Shown in pieces: positions 46,878 to 55,865 of a stretch of DNA of 64,000 bases; the first letter of the stretch is position 1, and each line of letters opens with the position of its first letter. The position numbers and the translations under genes were made by a program. Below the pieces are notes generated by a model, which worked only from the letters and a program-made list of their open reading frames with translations, was not told where the DNA came from and did not search any database. Where the stretch lies: contig NZ_QHLZ01000001.1 in NCBI RefSeq assembly GCF_003185915.1, positions 729,995-793,994 on the forward strand. The letters are read 5' to 3'. Source of the stretch: Arthrobacter psychrochitiniphilus. GTDB lineage: Bacteria; Actinomycetota; Actinomycetes; Actinomycetales; Micrococcaceae.

Positions 46878-47438
46878 GAGCATGAGATGGGTGTGGTTTC
46901 TCGAGGTGCGGGTAACGCGTTTCGCAACAAGGTGCGTAGCGGCGCCGTCGTGGTGACTTTGGCGCCGTCGTGGTGACTTTGGCGGTGGTCAGTGGTTTGG
47001 CGCTGGCCATGCTGGTCGCCAACCAGGCGGTTGGCGCCAAAGTAGACTCGCTCAAAGCCTCGGTGGGCGCCAGCACCGCCGTGAATCCAGCAGAATCCCG
47101 TGGCGGGCGAGGTGGTGGAACCCAGAACGCAGTACCCGGGCCGCCGAACTGCTCAACCAGGTAGGGCTGACCGATCAAATGCGCGGACGCAAGGCCAACA
47201 AGCTCTCCGGTGGCATGCAACAGCGTGTAGCCATTGCCCGAGCGCTCGCCTGGCGCACGAGGAACAGTGCACTATTTTGGCACTCACCCATGATCATGCC
47301 TTGGTAGCCCAGACGGACCGCCGGTTCCGGCTTGCCCGTGGCAACCTCACCGAGGATGCCACACCAGAGCCGGCACCTCCAGTATCCGCAACACCAGAGT
47401 CAGCCCCGCCAGCGCCCACAACACCAGATTCACTTTAA
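46878..47438 (+). pseudogene. Collapsed ABC exporter: MacB-like permease N terminus joined to ATPase remains
   Basis: The first part encodes [18 protein letters not shown], then in another frame [20 protein letters not shown], which match the N-terminal region and first helix of MacB/FtsX-type permeases. The frame changes at an exact 20-base tandem duplication. Around 47100-47160 the sequence jumps to ATPase material: a stretch ending [17 protein letters not shown] (the ABC signature), then broken pieces including [18 protein letters not shown] (D-loop/H-loop region). The permease C-terminal half and the ATPase N terminus with Walker A are gone. The remaining piece runs to a stop near 47438. 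No intact gene exists between 46725 and 47520. Confidence 0.8.
46941..46980 (+). repeat. Exact 20-bp tandem duplication
   Basis: The unit ggcgccgtcgtggtgacttt occurs at 46941-46960 and again at 46961-46980. Twenty is not a multiple of three, so it shifts the frame of the permease remnant. Confidence 0.97.
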
Positions 47439-47441
47439 ACA

Positions 47442-47506
47442 GCTGCGGCGCAGCAACTCCAGGAAAAGTTCTCCTGTAGTTGCCGCGCCGTTAATTGCGC
47501 CGCAGC
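47442..47506 (-). terminator. Hairpin downstream of the second efflux pump gene
   Basis: gctgcggcgca (47442-47452) and tgcgccgcagc (47496-47506) are exact complements with a 43-base loop, 15 bases past the pump's stop. No clear T-run, so the terminator role is tentative. Confidence 0.5.
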
Positions 47507-47520
47507 AGGGGCTGCGTCAC

Positions 47521-49185
47521 TTACTGGCGCGAGTGGGAAGCCGCCGTCTCCAGCTCGTCCTGCGTTCCGGCGTCGTGCAAGGACTTTGAATCCTGTAAAT
47601 CGTTTTCAATGACGTCCGCTTCAAACTCAGCCATTTCCGGGGCAAGAGCCACAGGGGCTTCGCGGTTGATCTTGGTGGCCAACGGCACTTCCTTCACGAA
47701 GCACAGAACAATGGCGGCAAGAACAGCCAGCGGAACCATCCACATAAACATGGGGATCAAAGCCTCGTTGTAGGACTCGATGATCAGGGACTTGAACGGC
47801 TCAGGCAAGCTGTTGACGATATGGGGGGTGAACGAGTTGCCATCCCCTGCGCCACCGCCTGTTGGCAGCTTGTCTGCAATGAGGGACTTCAAACGGCTGG
47901 CGAACATGGCACCAACAACAGCTGAACCCAAGGTGGCACCCACCTGGCGGAAGTAGTTCTGCCCGGCAGTGGCCGTCCCCACGAACTTCAGCGGGAAGGA
48001 GTTCTGAGCCACTAGTGTCAGAATCTGCATGCTGGCACCGAGCCCAATACCCATGATGCCCAAGTAAACGCAGATCAAGTAGATGGGGCTATCAGCGTGA
48101 ATGGTAGCCAGCAATGCCAGCGCTACACCCAAGATGGCCGAACCAACAATGGGGGCAACCTTGTAGCGGCCAGTGTTGGAGACCCGGCGGCCAATGATGA
48201 CCGAGGTGACCAGCATGCAGGCCATCATGGGGATCATGAGCAAGCCAGCCTGGGTAGCGGAGTAGCCTGTGGCCATCTGCATGTAGGTCGGCATGTAGCC
48301 AATGGCACCGAACATGGCAATACCGGTCAGCAAACCAGCCAACGTGGTCAGGTTGAAGTTACGGTTCTTGAAGAGCATCAGCGGCATGACAGGCTCCGTG
48401 GCGCGGCTTTCTACAAAGACGAACAAGACACCGGTAACTACTGCAATGATGGCTAGGCCAATGATCTCCGGGGAGTTCCAGCTGTACTGGGAACCGCCCC
48501 AGGTGCCTACCAGAACAAGTGCCGTGGTGGCTACGGCAATGAGCATCATGCCCAAGTAGTCAATCTTGGGACGGGTTGCGTGCACTACTTTGGGGATGTG
48601 CAGCAAGAAGACCGTGGCAACAATGGCCAGCAATGCCAGCGGCACGTTCATCCAGAAGGTCCAGCGCCAGCCGGGTCCTTCCGTCAAGCCGCCACCAATC
48701 AGTGGTCCGGCAACGGAGGAGAAGGCGAAGACGCCGCCCATGATTCCCATGTACTTTCCGCGTTCACGGGCAGGGACCACATCAGCAATAGTTGCCTGAG
48801 AAAGGATCATCAAACCGCCGCCACCGAGGCCCTGAATGACGCGTGCCACAATGAGTGTGCCCATATCCGGCGCTAACGCACCGATCACCGAGCCCACCAA
48901 GAAAATGGAGATCGCGAACAACAGCATGGGCTTGCGGCCCAAGAGGTCACCGAGTTTGCCGTAAACCGGCATCATGATGGTGGAAGCCAGGATGAAGGCC
49001 GTAATGGCCCACGCCATATGCTCGACGCCGTTGAGCTCGCCCACCATGGTGGGCAGGGCGCTCGAAAGTACTGTCTGGTTCAGCGATGCCAGCAGCATGG
49101 TGACCATCAAGCCGGAGAACAAGAGGATTATTTTGCGCTTTTCGCCGGCGTCCACCGACGTTTCAACTATTTTTTGCTTACTCAT
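47521..49185 (-). CDS. DHA2-family MFS multidrug efflux transporter (14 TM)
   Basis: A 554-residue EmrB/QacA-type antiporter, clearly paralogous to the pump at 6.1-7.8 kb: both share NQTVLSSALPTMVGELNG-type TM1, GKLGDLLGRKPML motif A, and SSVAGPLIGG motif C. The C-terminal tail is acidic and without the Gly/Asp repeats of the paralogue. It starts four bases inside the end of the TetR gene (atga overlap), so regulator and pump are translationally coupled, unlike the first pair. Substrate unknown. Confidence 0.92.
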   Translation of the reverse strand: MSKQKIVETSVDAGEKRKIILLFSGLMVTMLLASLNQTVLSSALPTMVGELNGVEHMAWAITAFILASTIMMPVYGKLGDLLGRKPMLLFAISIFLVGSVIGALAPDMGTLIVARVIQGLGGGGLMILSQATIADVVPARERGKYMGIMGGVFAFSSVAGPLIGGGLTEGPGWRWTFWMNVPLALLAIVATVFLLHIPKVVHATRPKIDYLGMMLIAVATTALVLVGTWGGSQYSWNSPEIIGLAIIAVVTGVLFVFVESRATEPVMPLMLFKNRNFNLTTLAGLLTGIAMFGAIGYMPTYMQMATGYSATQAGLLMIPMMACMLVTSVIIGRRVSNTGRYKVAPIVGSAILGVALALLATIHADSPIYLICVYLGIMGIGLGASMQILTLVAQNSFPLKFVGTATAGQNYFRQVGATLGSAVVGAMFASRLKSLIADKLPTGGGAGDGNSFTPHIVNSLPEPFKSLIIESYNEALIPMFMWMVPLAVLAAIVLCFVKEVPLATKINREAPVALAPEMAEFEADVIENDLQDSKSLHDAGTQDELETAASHSRQ

Positions 49186-49814
49186 AGGGTTGCTTTAATT
49201 GCCTCTCGGAAAATTTCAATGGCCTCATCAATGGCCGTGCTTTGTTCGTTGGTGGCGGCGCTTGAATCCTTGGAGAAGGCAAACCGAATAACGGTTCCCG
49301 CCATCATCAACAAGGCCAGCGCCGAGTCTTTGCCGGGGAGATCCCCGGGTTCGGATAGTTCTTCTGACGGATCCGGGTAGCGCTCCATGAGGACGGCTTC
49401 AACCAGTTCCTCAGAGTCCCTCAAATGGTCAAAAATCCTTTTCCCCAGTTCCGGGTACTTCTGCTTTAGAAGCTTCCGGCGCTCCGCCTTGGATTCTTCG
49501 GGGAACATGGAGCGGATCACCGTCACCATCAGGCGCACTGTCCGGCCAAAAAGGTCCCCGGAGCTTTCGGCCCGGAAAGCCGCCAGGGTTTCCTCTGACA
49601 AGGTGGGCTGTTGCAGGCCCAGAATGGCGTCTTCCTTGGTGGGGAAATAGTTGAAGAAGGTGCGCTTGGAGATTCCAGCCGCATCAGCAATGGCTTCGAC
49701 CGTGGTCTTAGACATCCCCTGCTGGCACGCCATCGCTGAGGCCGCGTCATGAATCAAGGCCCACGTGTCCAAACGGTTACGTTCACGAAGCGGCACAGTT
49801 GCGGTTTTTTGCAT
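49182..49814 (-). CDS. TetR family transcriptional regulator
   Basis: A 210-residue regulator from the ATG at 49814 (MQKTATVPLRERNRLDTW). The HTH covers IHDAASAMACQQGMSKTTVE through AAGISKRTFFNYFPTKEDAI, the same recognition helix pattern (RTFFNYF) as the TetR protein at 5.3 kb. The longer frame to 49856 would run into the palindrome at 49843-49856 and was not used. It precedes the DHA2 pump with a four-base overlap, and presumably represses both genes from that palindrome. Confidence 0.9.
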   Translation of the reverse strand: MQKTATVPLRERNRLDTWALIHDAASAMACQQGMSKTTVEAIADAAGISKRTFFNYFPTKEDAILGLQQPTLSEETLAAFRAESSGDLFGRTVRLMVTVIRSMFPEESKAERRKLLKQKYPELGKRIFDHLRDSEELVEAVLMERYPDPSEELSEPGDLPGKDSALALLMMAGTVIRFAFSKDSSAATNEQSTAIDEAIEIFREAIKATL

Positions 49815-49842
49815 ATCCCCAGTATATGCACTCACGCACAAG

Positions 49843-49856
49843 TTGCACAAGTGCAA
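49843..49856. promoter_or_regulatory. Candidate TetR operator ttgcacaagtgcaa
   Basis: Arms ttgcac and gtgcaa are exact complements around two central bases, 29 bases before the TetR start. It resembles tgcaaatttgca at 5219-5230. Confidence 0.55.
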
Positions 49857-49902
49857 AGTTTGCAGGAGCGCATGGTTTTACTCACATCCTATGCAGGCTC
49901 CC

Positions 49903-50751
49903 CTACCCTTCGCGGGGACGCAACCAGGTGAATACCGGCGTTTCCTTGGCAAGGAATGCCTTAACACCAATGGCAGCATCCTCACTGATGGCCATCTGCC
50001 CCTGCCAGTACGCGCTGAGCTTTGCCACAGCAGCATCTCCGTCCCCAGCACTGATCGCATTGATCAAGGACTTGTGACCTTGAGCCGAGAACTGCGAGCG
50101 CTCTGCCAGGTGCAGGGCGAAGGTGTGGACTTCCTCCCAGAAATCGTCGAAACCAAGGACCTTGGTGGCCAAGCCCAGGCGAAGCGCCTGGTTGGCGTCG
50201 ACCAAGTCGCCACTGAACAACAAATATTTGGCCGCGGCTGGCCCCGTCAACTCCACGAGACGTTTAATGCCTGAGAGTGGGTAGACAATGCCGATCTTGG
50301 CCGGGGTGATGCCATATATGGCGCGGCTGGAGGCCAGACGAATGTCGCAGGCACCGGCAATCTGCCAGCCGCCACCCACACAGTAACCGTCTATCGCCGC
50401 AATCGTGGGTTTGCGGAAGTGCGCTAGGGCATTCTCCGCGACGGTGATGTCCCCGCCACTACTCTGCCCCGTGGCGGGGTCATGCAGGATCTGTTGAACG
50501 GAGGCGATGTCTGCTCCTGCCGAGAAGTGTGCGCCCTCCCCGCGCACTACCACCACCTTGACGGAGTCATCGGCGTCCAACTGTGCCAGCAAATCCTGGA
50601 ATTGCTGCCACATGCCCTGGGTGATGGCGTTGCGCATTCGAGGGTTGTCCATGACGAGCATGGCCACGGGACCCACCGTCTCAATGCGTAACCTGCCCAC
50701 TTGCTCTTTCACCGTGACCCCTTTCTCCCCTGCCTTCGTTGCGATGTTCAT
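49903..50751 (-). CDS. Enoyl-CoA hydratase/isomerase family protein
   Basis: A 282-residue crotonase-fold enzyme. The oxyanion-hole segments are HFSAGADIASVQQI near residue 85 and KPTIAAIDGYCVGGGWQIAGACDIRLAS near residues 130-157. The second acidic catalytic residue of true hydratases is not obvious at the usual place (ITPAKIGIVYPLSG), so isomerase or hydrolase activity is possible. It overlaps the CoA transferase gene by four bases and is last in an operon with a CoA transferase, an aldehyde dehydrogenase and a hydroxyisobutyrate dehydrogenase remnant. Confidence 0.9.
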   Translation of the reverse strand: MNIATKAGEKGVTVKEQVGRLRIETVGPVAMLVMDNPRMRNAITQGMWQQFQDLLAQLDADDSVKVVVVRGEGAHFSAGADIASVQQILHDPATGQSSGGDITVAENALAHFRKPTIAAIDGYCVGGGWQIAGACDIRLASSRAIYGITPAKIGIVYPLSGIKRLVELTGPAAAKYLLFSGDLVDANQALRLGLATKVLGFDDFWEEVHTFALHLAERSQFSAQGHKSLINAISAGDGDAAVAKLSAYWQGQMAISEDAAIGVKAFLAKETPVFTWLRPREG

Positions 50752-52028
50752 GTGGATGGCGCGGAATCAGATGGCTGAGAGCTAAGGCGCGGCGTAGCCA
50801 CTTGCACAATGCCGGTCGCCACCAGAGCCGTAATTTTCTCCTGCGTCAGTTCCAACCCTGCCAGCACCTCTAGGGTGTCCTCCCCTAACGACGGCGGGGC
50901 CTTGCGGATGCGCGGGGCCCGCCGGTTCACAGAAATGGGCCCTCGGACCAGCGGCAGTTCACTGCCATCGGCACGTTGCACGGTTTGCACCACACCCAGG
51001 GACTGCACCTGTTCATCGGCAAAGGCTTGTTCATAGTTGTAGATGGGCCCGGCCGGGATGGACGCAGCCCGCAGCAAGGGTAACCATTCGGCGGCGGGAC
51101 GGTGCGCCAGCAATGCCTCCAACTCTTCCTTGAGTGCGGCCTGGTTGCTATGACGCAGCGAACCTGTGGCGTATGTGGACCGCTGCGCCATATCCGGCTC
51201 CCCCAAAAGGGTGCACAGTTGGTGCCACTGCTTTTCACTGCCCACGGCGATAATGAGGGGTATATCCCGTGTGGCAAACACGCCGTAGGGGGTCAGTGCG
51301 GGGTGGGTGTTTCCCTGCGGCACAGGCAGCTTACCTGTGCTGAGGTACTGCTGGCCCTGGAACGCGCTCAGTGCCAGCCCGGTTTCCAGCAATGAGGTGG
51401 AGACCTCCATGCCCTCCCCCGTCCGCGCCCTACCCAGCAGTGCGGCTGCAATGGCCAGTGCCGTATTGATCCCGGACACCAGGTCCACGATCGGAACGCC
51501 AACACGGTAGGTGTGATCGGTATCCGGACCGGTCACCGACATCAGTCCGCTCATGCCCTGCGCCACCTGGTCCAGTCCAGGTGCCTGCGACAACGGCCCC
51601 GTGGCTCCGAATCCGCTCACCGTGGCCACCACCAGCTCCGGCTTGGCGGTGCGAAGCTTTTCCGGGGCAAGCCCCATGGCTGCCAAAACTCCGGGGCGGA
51701 AATTCTCCACGACCACGTCAGAGCTCAGCGCCAGATCCCACAACAACTCCTTGCCTGCGTCCGTGTAGTAATCAACGGCAATGGAGTGCTTGCCCCTGTT
51801 GACGGAGTCAAAGTACAGGCTGTGCTCATTCTCAAAAGGTGGCCAGGCACGGCTGGAATCACCACCCTTGATGCTTTCAACCTTAATGATCTGGGCGCCG
51901 AGATCGGACAACAGCGCCGTGGCGTATGGCCCGGCGAGGGCCCGGCTGAGGTCAAGAATGCGGATACCCGCCAGCGGCAGCTGCGGCACGTCACCCAAGA
52001 GGCCCGGGTCCCCCATCGGCATCTGCAT
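50748..52028 (-). CDS. Class III (CaiB/BaiF) CoA transferase
   Basis: A 426-residue family III CoA transferase starting about 52028; three closely spaced ATGs (52028, 52022, 52016) are all possible and none has a strong ribosome site. The N-terminal signature is RILDLSRALAGPYATALLSD with LGAQIIKVE, and the catalytic Asp is expected in the GLDQVAQGMSGLMSVTG region near residue 170. Such enzymes activate carboxylic acids with CoA from another acyl-CoA, feeding the enoyl-CoA hydratase encoded next. It follows the aldehyde dehydrogenase gene with a gap of 22 bases. Confidence 0.9.
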   Translation of the reverse strand: MQMPMGDPGLLGDVPQLPLAGIRILDLSRALAGPYATALLSDLGAQIIKVESIKGGDSSRAWPPFENEHSLYFDSVNRGKHSIAVDYYTDAGKELLWDLALSSDVVVENFRPGVLAAMGLAPEKLRTAKPELVVATVSGFGATGPLSQAPGLDQVAQGMSGLMSVTGPDTDHTYRVGVPIVDLVSGINTALAIAAALLGRARTGEGMEVSTSLLETGLALSAFQGQQYLSTGKLPVPQGNTHPALTPYGVFATRDIPLIIAVGSEKQWHQLCTLLGEPDMAQRSTYATGSLRHSNQAALKEELEALLAHRPAAEWLPLLRAASIPAGPIYNYEQAFADEQVQSLGVVQTVQRADGSELPLVRGPISVNRRAPRIRKAPPSLGEDTLEVLAGLELTQEKITALVATGIVQVATPRLSSQPSDSAPST

Positions 52029-52050
52029 CGGCTTATCCACCGGGCCCGGC

Positions 52051-53538
52051 TTATCCACGGGGCACCGCACGTAAACGCACATTGATCTGTTTGGTCTGGG
52101 TGAATCCGGCCAGCATGCCTTCTAGAGATACTTCTCGGCCCATGCCGCTTTGCTTGTATCCTCCATAGGATTGGCCTGCCACTTGCCCACCACCTTGGTT
52201 AACTTGCACCCAGCCGGCCTCGATCCGGTTGGCCGTATTCAACGCATTGTCCAGGTTGTGGCTCCATACATAGGCGGCGAGACCGTAGCTGGTGTCATTG
52301 GCCATCCTGATGACCTCCTCGGTATCCCTCCACGGGATGGCGACCAGCACGGGGCCAAAGATCTCTTCCTGTGCCAGCCGGAACCCGTTCCGTGCTCCGC
52401 TAAAGACTGTGGGCAGGTGGTAGTAGCCCTCCACCAGTGGCCCCTCGGTGGGGGCGCTGCCTCCCAGGACGGCTTTCATGCCGGGCGTGGCGCGGCCTTC
52501 ATCCAGATAGGCGGAGATGGAGGCATGTTGTTTGGCATTGATGATGGCGCCCATATCGCTCTCCTCGTCAAGTGGGTCACCCACCTTGAGCGCACCGAGC
52601 TTGTCACTGAGACGGGCCAGGACTTCCTCGTAAATGTCCTCATGGAGGAATAGACGGGAGCCGGCGGTACAGCTTTGGCCCTGCCTAGTAAACCGAGAGG
52701 CGGTCAGTAATCCATCGATGAGTTCCTCGTCCACAGCGTCAGGGAACACGATGGAGGGGCTTTTACCGCCGAGTTCCAAGGACATGTGGGCCAGACGTGC
52801 TGCTGCCGTGGAGGCCACCCCGCGCCCTACTTCGGTGGAGCCGGTGAAGGAGACCTTGTCCACGCCCGGGTGCTTGGCCAGTGCCTCGCCGATGACCGCA
52901 CCACGGCCCGTCATGGCATTGACGACGCCGGGCGGCAGGTGTTTGTTGCACACCTCGGCCAGCAGCAAAATGGTGAGCGGAGCGTCATCGGCGGCCTTCA
53001 TGATGACGGTGTTGCCTGCTGCGAGTGCGGCGGGGATCTTGAAGGCGGCGATCATGAGCGGCGAGTTCCACGGCAGGATGGCCGCGACCACGCCAAGAGG
53101 TTCAAGACGGGTGTACTGGAGCTGATCCTCACCTGCGGGCAAAGTGGTTCCCTTAACCTCCCCGGCAATGCCGGCAAAATAGCGGAACAGCGTGATCAGG
53201 CCAGTGACCTCGGGGCGGGCCTGTGTGCGCAAAGCGTTGCCGGTATCCAGCGCCGTGAGTCTGGCAAATTCCTCGGAACGGACTTCGAGCTCGTCCGCAA
53301 TGTCCAGCAGGGCCTTGGCTCGAGCGGTGAAATGCTGGGCGCGCCAGGCCGGGAAGGCTGCGCGGGCGGCGGCCACAGCCCGGTCCACATCTGCCTCATT
53401 ACCGGCCGGAACCCGCGCAATGGCAGCTTCTCGGCGGGCAGGGTTCATCACTGTGCGCCACGCCGAACTGGAGGAGGCCACTTCTTCTCCCCCAATCCAC
53501 ATGGGCCAATCACGGACAGCTGCTTGAATTTCAGTCAT
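52051..53538 (-). CDS. NAD(P)-dependent aldehyde dehydrogenase
   Basis: A 495-residue ALDH with the cofactor loop VSFTGSTEVGRGVAS, the general-base Glu in LELGGKSPSIVF near residue 255, and the catalytic Cys in TRQGQSCTAGSR near residue 290. PWNSPLMIAAFKIPAALAAG marks the substrate-cofactor channel. Length fits the family. It is divergent-side first intact gene of the operon after the disrupted hydroxyisobutyrate dehydrogenase. The specific aldehyde is not known, though the neighbours suggest branched-chain or carboxylic acid catabolism. Confidence 0.93.
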   Translation of the reverse strand: MTEIQAAVRDWPMWIGGEEVASSSSAWRTVMNPARREAAIARVPAGNEADVDRAVAAARAAFPAWRAQHFTARAKALLDIADELEVRSEEFARLTALDTGNALRTQARPEVTGLITLFRYFAGIAGEVKGTTLPAGEDQLQYTRLEPLGVVAAILPWNSPLMIAAFKIPAALAAGNTVIMKAADDAPLTILLLAEVCNKHLPPGVVNAMTGRGAVIGEALAKHPGVDKVSFTGSTEVGRGVASTAAARLAHMSLELGGKSPSIVFPDAVDEELIDGLLTASRFTRQGQSCTAGSRLFLHEDIYEEVLARLSDKLGALKVGDPLDEESDMGAIINAKQHASISAYLDEGRATPGMKAVLGGSAPTEGPLVEGYYHLPTVFSGARNGFRLAQEEIFGPVLVAIPWRDTEEVIRMANDTSYGLAAYVWSHNLDNALNTANRIEAGWVQVNQGGGQVAGQSYGGYKQSGMGREVSLEGMLAGFTQTKQINVRLRAVPRG

Positions 53539-53552
53539 GGCATTTTCCTTAT

Positions 53553-54179
53553 CTATTCACGGAAGGCAAGCTCCGGCAGGGAGCCATCCACCAAGAAGAC
53601 GATCTGAGTGCAATCCTTGGTTCCCTGGCCTTGGCGGGTGAGGCGTTGGCGGGTGAGGCGTTGGCGGGTGAGGCGTTGGCGGGTGAGGCGTTGGCGGGTG
53701 AGGCGTTGGAGCATCGCTTGGACGGGCTCACCTCTTCCCAAGGGAGTGTTGGCGCTTGGGCCGGCTGCAAGGGCCAACCCCCCGTCCTTGTTGGCCAACT
53801 CTGCGGTCAAGCTCGGTGCGAAGTTGCTGTTGGCCGCGGAAGTGGGGACAACTCCGGAGATGGGATACCAGGTGCGCAGAGCCCAGCTGTCGCCGGCGGA
53901 TACCGAGCCAATATCCCAGAACACTTGTTTGCCCAGGCCAAGGCTTTCTGAAGGGAAGGGTTCTGCGAGTACGCGGTCTATAGGGAGGCGCTCTCCAGGA
54001 ACGGCTCCTGGCCTGTGGCGGCCCCTCCCCTGGAGATAATATTTCCGGCCAGGGGCTTTGCCCGCGCGGAAGCTGCGGATGGTGTGCCCGACGCGCCCGG
54101 CCTTGACCGTGGTGGCAGCATTGGTGGCAGCCATGGGCCCGCCCATGTTGCCCAAACCAATCCAAGCCACAACTGCCAT
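53553..54179 (-). pseudogene. 3-hydroxyisobutyrate dehydrogenase-like gene, internally deleted
   Basis: The start encodes MAVVAWIGLGNMGGPMAA, the NAD-binding motif of the family, but about 100 residues of the middle are missing or scrambled. The end reads KQVFWDIGSVSAGDSWALRT, then GVVPTSAANSNF and NKDGGLALAAGPSANTPLG, which match the C-terminal domain, then a run of LTRQR repeats and QGTKDCTQIVFLV. The open frame survives as 208 residues against about 295 in the family, and the catalytic Lys region is lost. It lies 14 bases downstream of, and before, the aldehyde dehydrogenase start in the same operon, a usual mmsA-mmsB partnership. Confidence 0.78.
53631..53705. repeat. Five exact tandem copies of a 15-bp unit
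   Basis: The unit ttggcgggtgaggcg is repeated five times without a mismatch, coding LTRQR repeats on the minus strand. It lies in the hydroxyisobutyrate dehydrogenase remnant. Confidence 0.98.
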
Positions 54180-54294
54180 TTGAATGCTCCCTTGCGCCCA
54201 ATTCCCATTATGTCCCAAGGCCCCGACATTGACCGGCTATGACCATCATCACACCCTGATAGGGTGCAAACAAGGCTGAAATCAGCAGAGTGCA

Positions 54295-54310
54295 TGTGCA
54301 TTTTTGCACA
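54295..54310. promoter_or_regulatory. Candidate LysR operator tgtgcatttttgcaca
   Basis: Arms tgtgca and tgcaca are exact complements around tttt. It sits between the LysR gene and the divergent dehydrogenase operon, where LysR regulators normally bind. Confidence 0.5.
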
Positions 54311-54416
54311 ATGAAGCCTTGGTTGACTTGGCGGCACCTCCGCGGGGCACTCTGCACGCCTCACTATGAGCTCTCTCTATGAGGGCCTCTGCGGGTCTCT
54401 GGAAGGAAGTGGTGGC

Positions 54417-55364
54417 ATGGCGGATTTCCCACGGTTTCCCAGCCCGGATGATCTGCTGATTCTGCTCACAGTGGCTCGGCTGGGGCGGTTTACCGCAGTA
54501 GCCGACGCTCTCAAGACCACCCACACCACTGTCTCGCGCCGCATTCTGGCCTTGGAGCAACAATTGGGTGGGCGCACTTTGGAGCGGACCCCGCACGGGT
54601 GGGAACTGACAGAGCTGGGCCGGGCAGCAGTGACCGCCGCCGAAGGGATAGAGAAGAGCCTGGGCCAGTTGACCTCCGGCCTTGGCAACGGGGTGGATGC
54701 TGTGTCCGGGGTTGTGCGGATCAGCACCTCCGACGGCTTTGGCGCACTCATTGCAACGCCCGCCCTTGCAAGGCTGCAACTGAAGCATCCATCGCTGCGG
54801 GTGGAACTACTCAGCGCAACCCGCAGGCTGAGCAAAAACCGGTCAGGGATGGATCTGGAAGTGGTGGCCGGAAGTGTGGAGGCGGGCCGGGCCGAAACCC
54901 TCCACCTGAGCGACTATTCACTGCGGCTCTATGCTGGAACAGGCTACGCCCAGACACACGGATTGCCGGCCTCCGTGGCCGAGCTGGGCAACCACCGCTC
55001 TATTTCCTACGTGGAAACAACGTTGCAGGTCTCAGAGCTGGCCCTGCAGCGCCCTGCCCGCCCTCTGGATACGGCTCACTCTGCGCTCACAGCAAGCTCC
55101 GTGAACACGGCCCAGTTTCAAGCCACGAGCGTCTTCGCGCAGATTGAGGCAGTACGGGCCAACGCCGGCATTGGGATGTTGCCGGCGTTTATGGCAGAAG
55201 GGCAGGACGGATTGGTCCGGGTCCTGCCCAAGGAGGTTGAGCAGAGAGTGCAGTTCTGGGTTGCGGCCCGGGCAGAATCGCTCCGGTCACCAGCGGTGCA
55301 AGCCGTGCTGGGCGCGTTCCGTGACCAAATCCAGCGCATGGCGAACCGCCTCCTACCCGACTGA
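54417..55364 (+). CDS. LysR family transcriptional regulator
   Basis: A 315-residue regulator starting at 54417 after an aaggaag site. The N-terminal winged helix has LLILLTVARLGRFTAVADAL with the recognition region TTHTTVSRRILALEQQLGGR, and a C-terminal effector domain starting near residue 90 (GVVRISTSDGFGALIATPAL). It is divergent from the aldehyde dehydrogenase/CoA transferase operon, which it probably controls through the palindrome at 54295-54310. The inducer is not known. Confidence 0.9.
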   Translation: MADFPRFPSPDDLLILLTVARLGRFTAVADALKTTHTTVSRRILALEQQLGGRTLERTPHGWELTELGRAAVTAAEGIEKSLGQLTSGLGNGVDAVSGVVRISTSDGFGALIATPALARLQLKHPSLRVELLSATRRLSKNRSGMDLEVVAGSVEAGRAETLHLSDYSLRLYAGTGYAQTHGLPASVAELGNHRSISYVETTLQVSELALQRPARPLDTAHSALTASSVNTAQFQATSVFAQIEAVRANAGIGMLPAFMAEGQDGLVRVLPKEVEQRVQFWVAARAESLRSPAVQAVLGAFRDQIQRMANRLLPD

Positions 55365-55390
55365 CCCCTGAGCCGCAGAACCGGCAAGCG

Positions 55391-55865
55391 TCAGCCGCCC
55401 AACCCCGCATCACTGGCCCGCACCATGGCCTGGCCGCGGCCATCCACCCGCAGTTTCGCCAACAGGGATGAGACCACGTTGCGCACTGTTTTGGGGCGCA
55501 ATCCCAACGCTGCCGCAATCTGCGCATTGGTTTGACCGCGCGCCACATGTTCTAGCACTTCCCGCTACCGGGGCGTCAACCCGGGACACGGTTGGGCGGC
55601 AAGGGCCTGGGCGTGCCCACCGCCGGAGGAAGCGGCAAAGAATGCCTGCATGCGCCGGGCAGTCGCAGCCGAATACAGGGCCTCTCCCGCAGCCACAGCC
55701 CGCACCGCGCGTTCAATCCCGTCAATGTCGGCGCCTTTGAGCAGGTACCCCAGCGCCCCGGCGAGCTTGGAGGCGAACACGGAATCGTCGTCGTCGAACA
55801 TGGTCAGGATGCAGATCCGCACCCCCGTCACATCCCGGGCCAGGCGGCGATCCTGCTCACAACGG
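55391..55865 (-). pseudogene. NarL-type response regulator remnant A (amber stop in the HTH linker)
   Basis: The frame reads DVTGVRICILTMFDDDDSVF, then GYLLKGADIDGIERAVRAVA and LTPR, then a TAG (55565-55567 on the plus strand) where family members have Glu in TPRERE. Beyond it the HTH continues: REVLEHVARGQTNAQIAAAL, then GLRPKTVRNVVSSLLAKLRV to a natural stop at 55391. The receiver's first 60 or so residues are missing. So the gene has lost its 5' end and carries a nonsense change. Lies after LysR on the opposite strand. Confidence 0.85.

Noticed and set aside
53631..53705. The 15-bp repeats as a CRISPR array
   Set aside because: The copies are directly adjacent with no spacers and the unit is only 15 bp.
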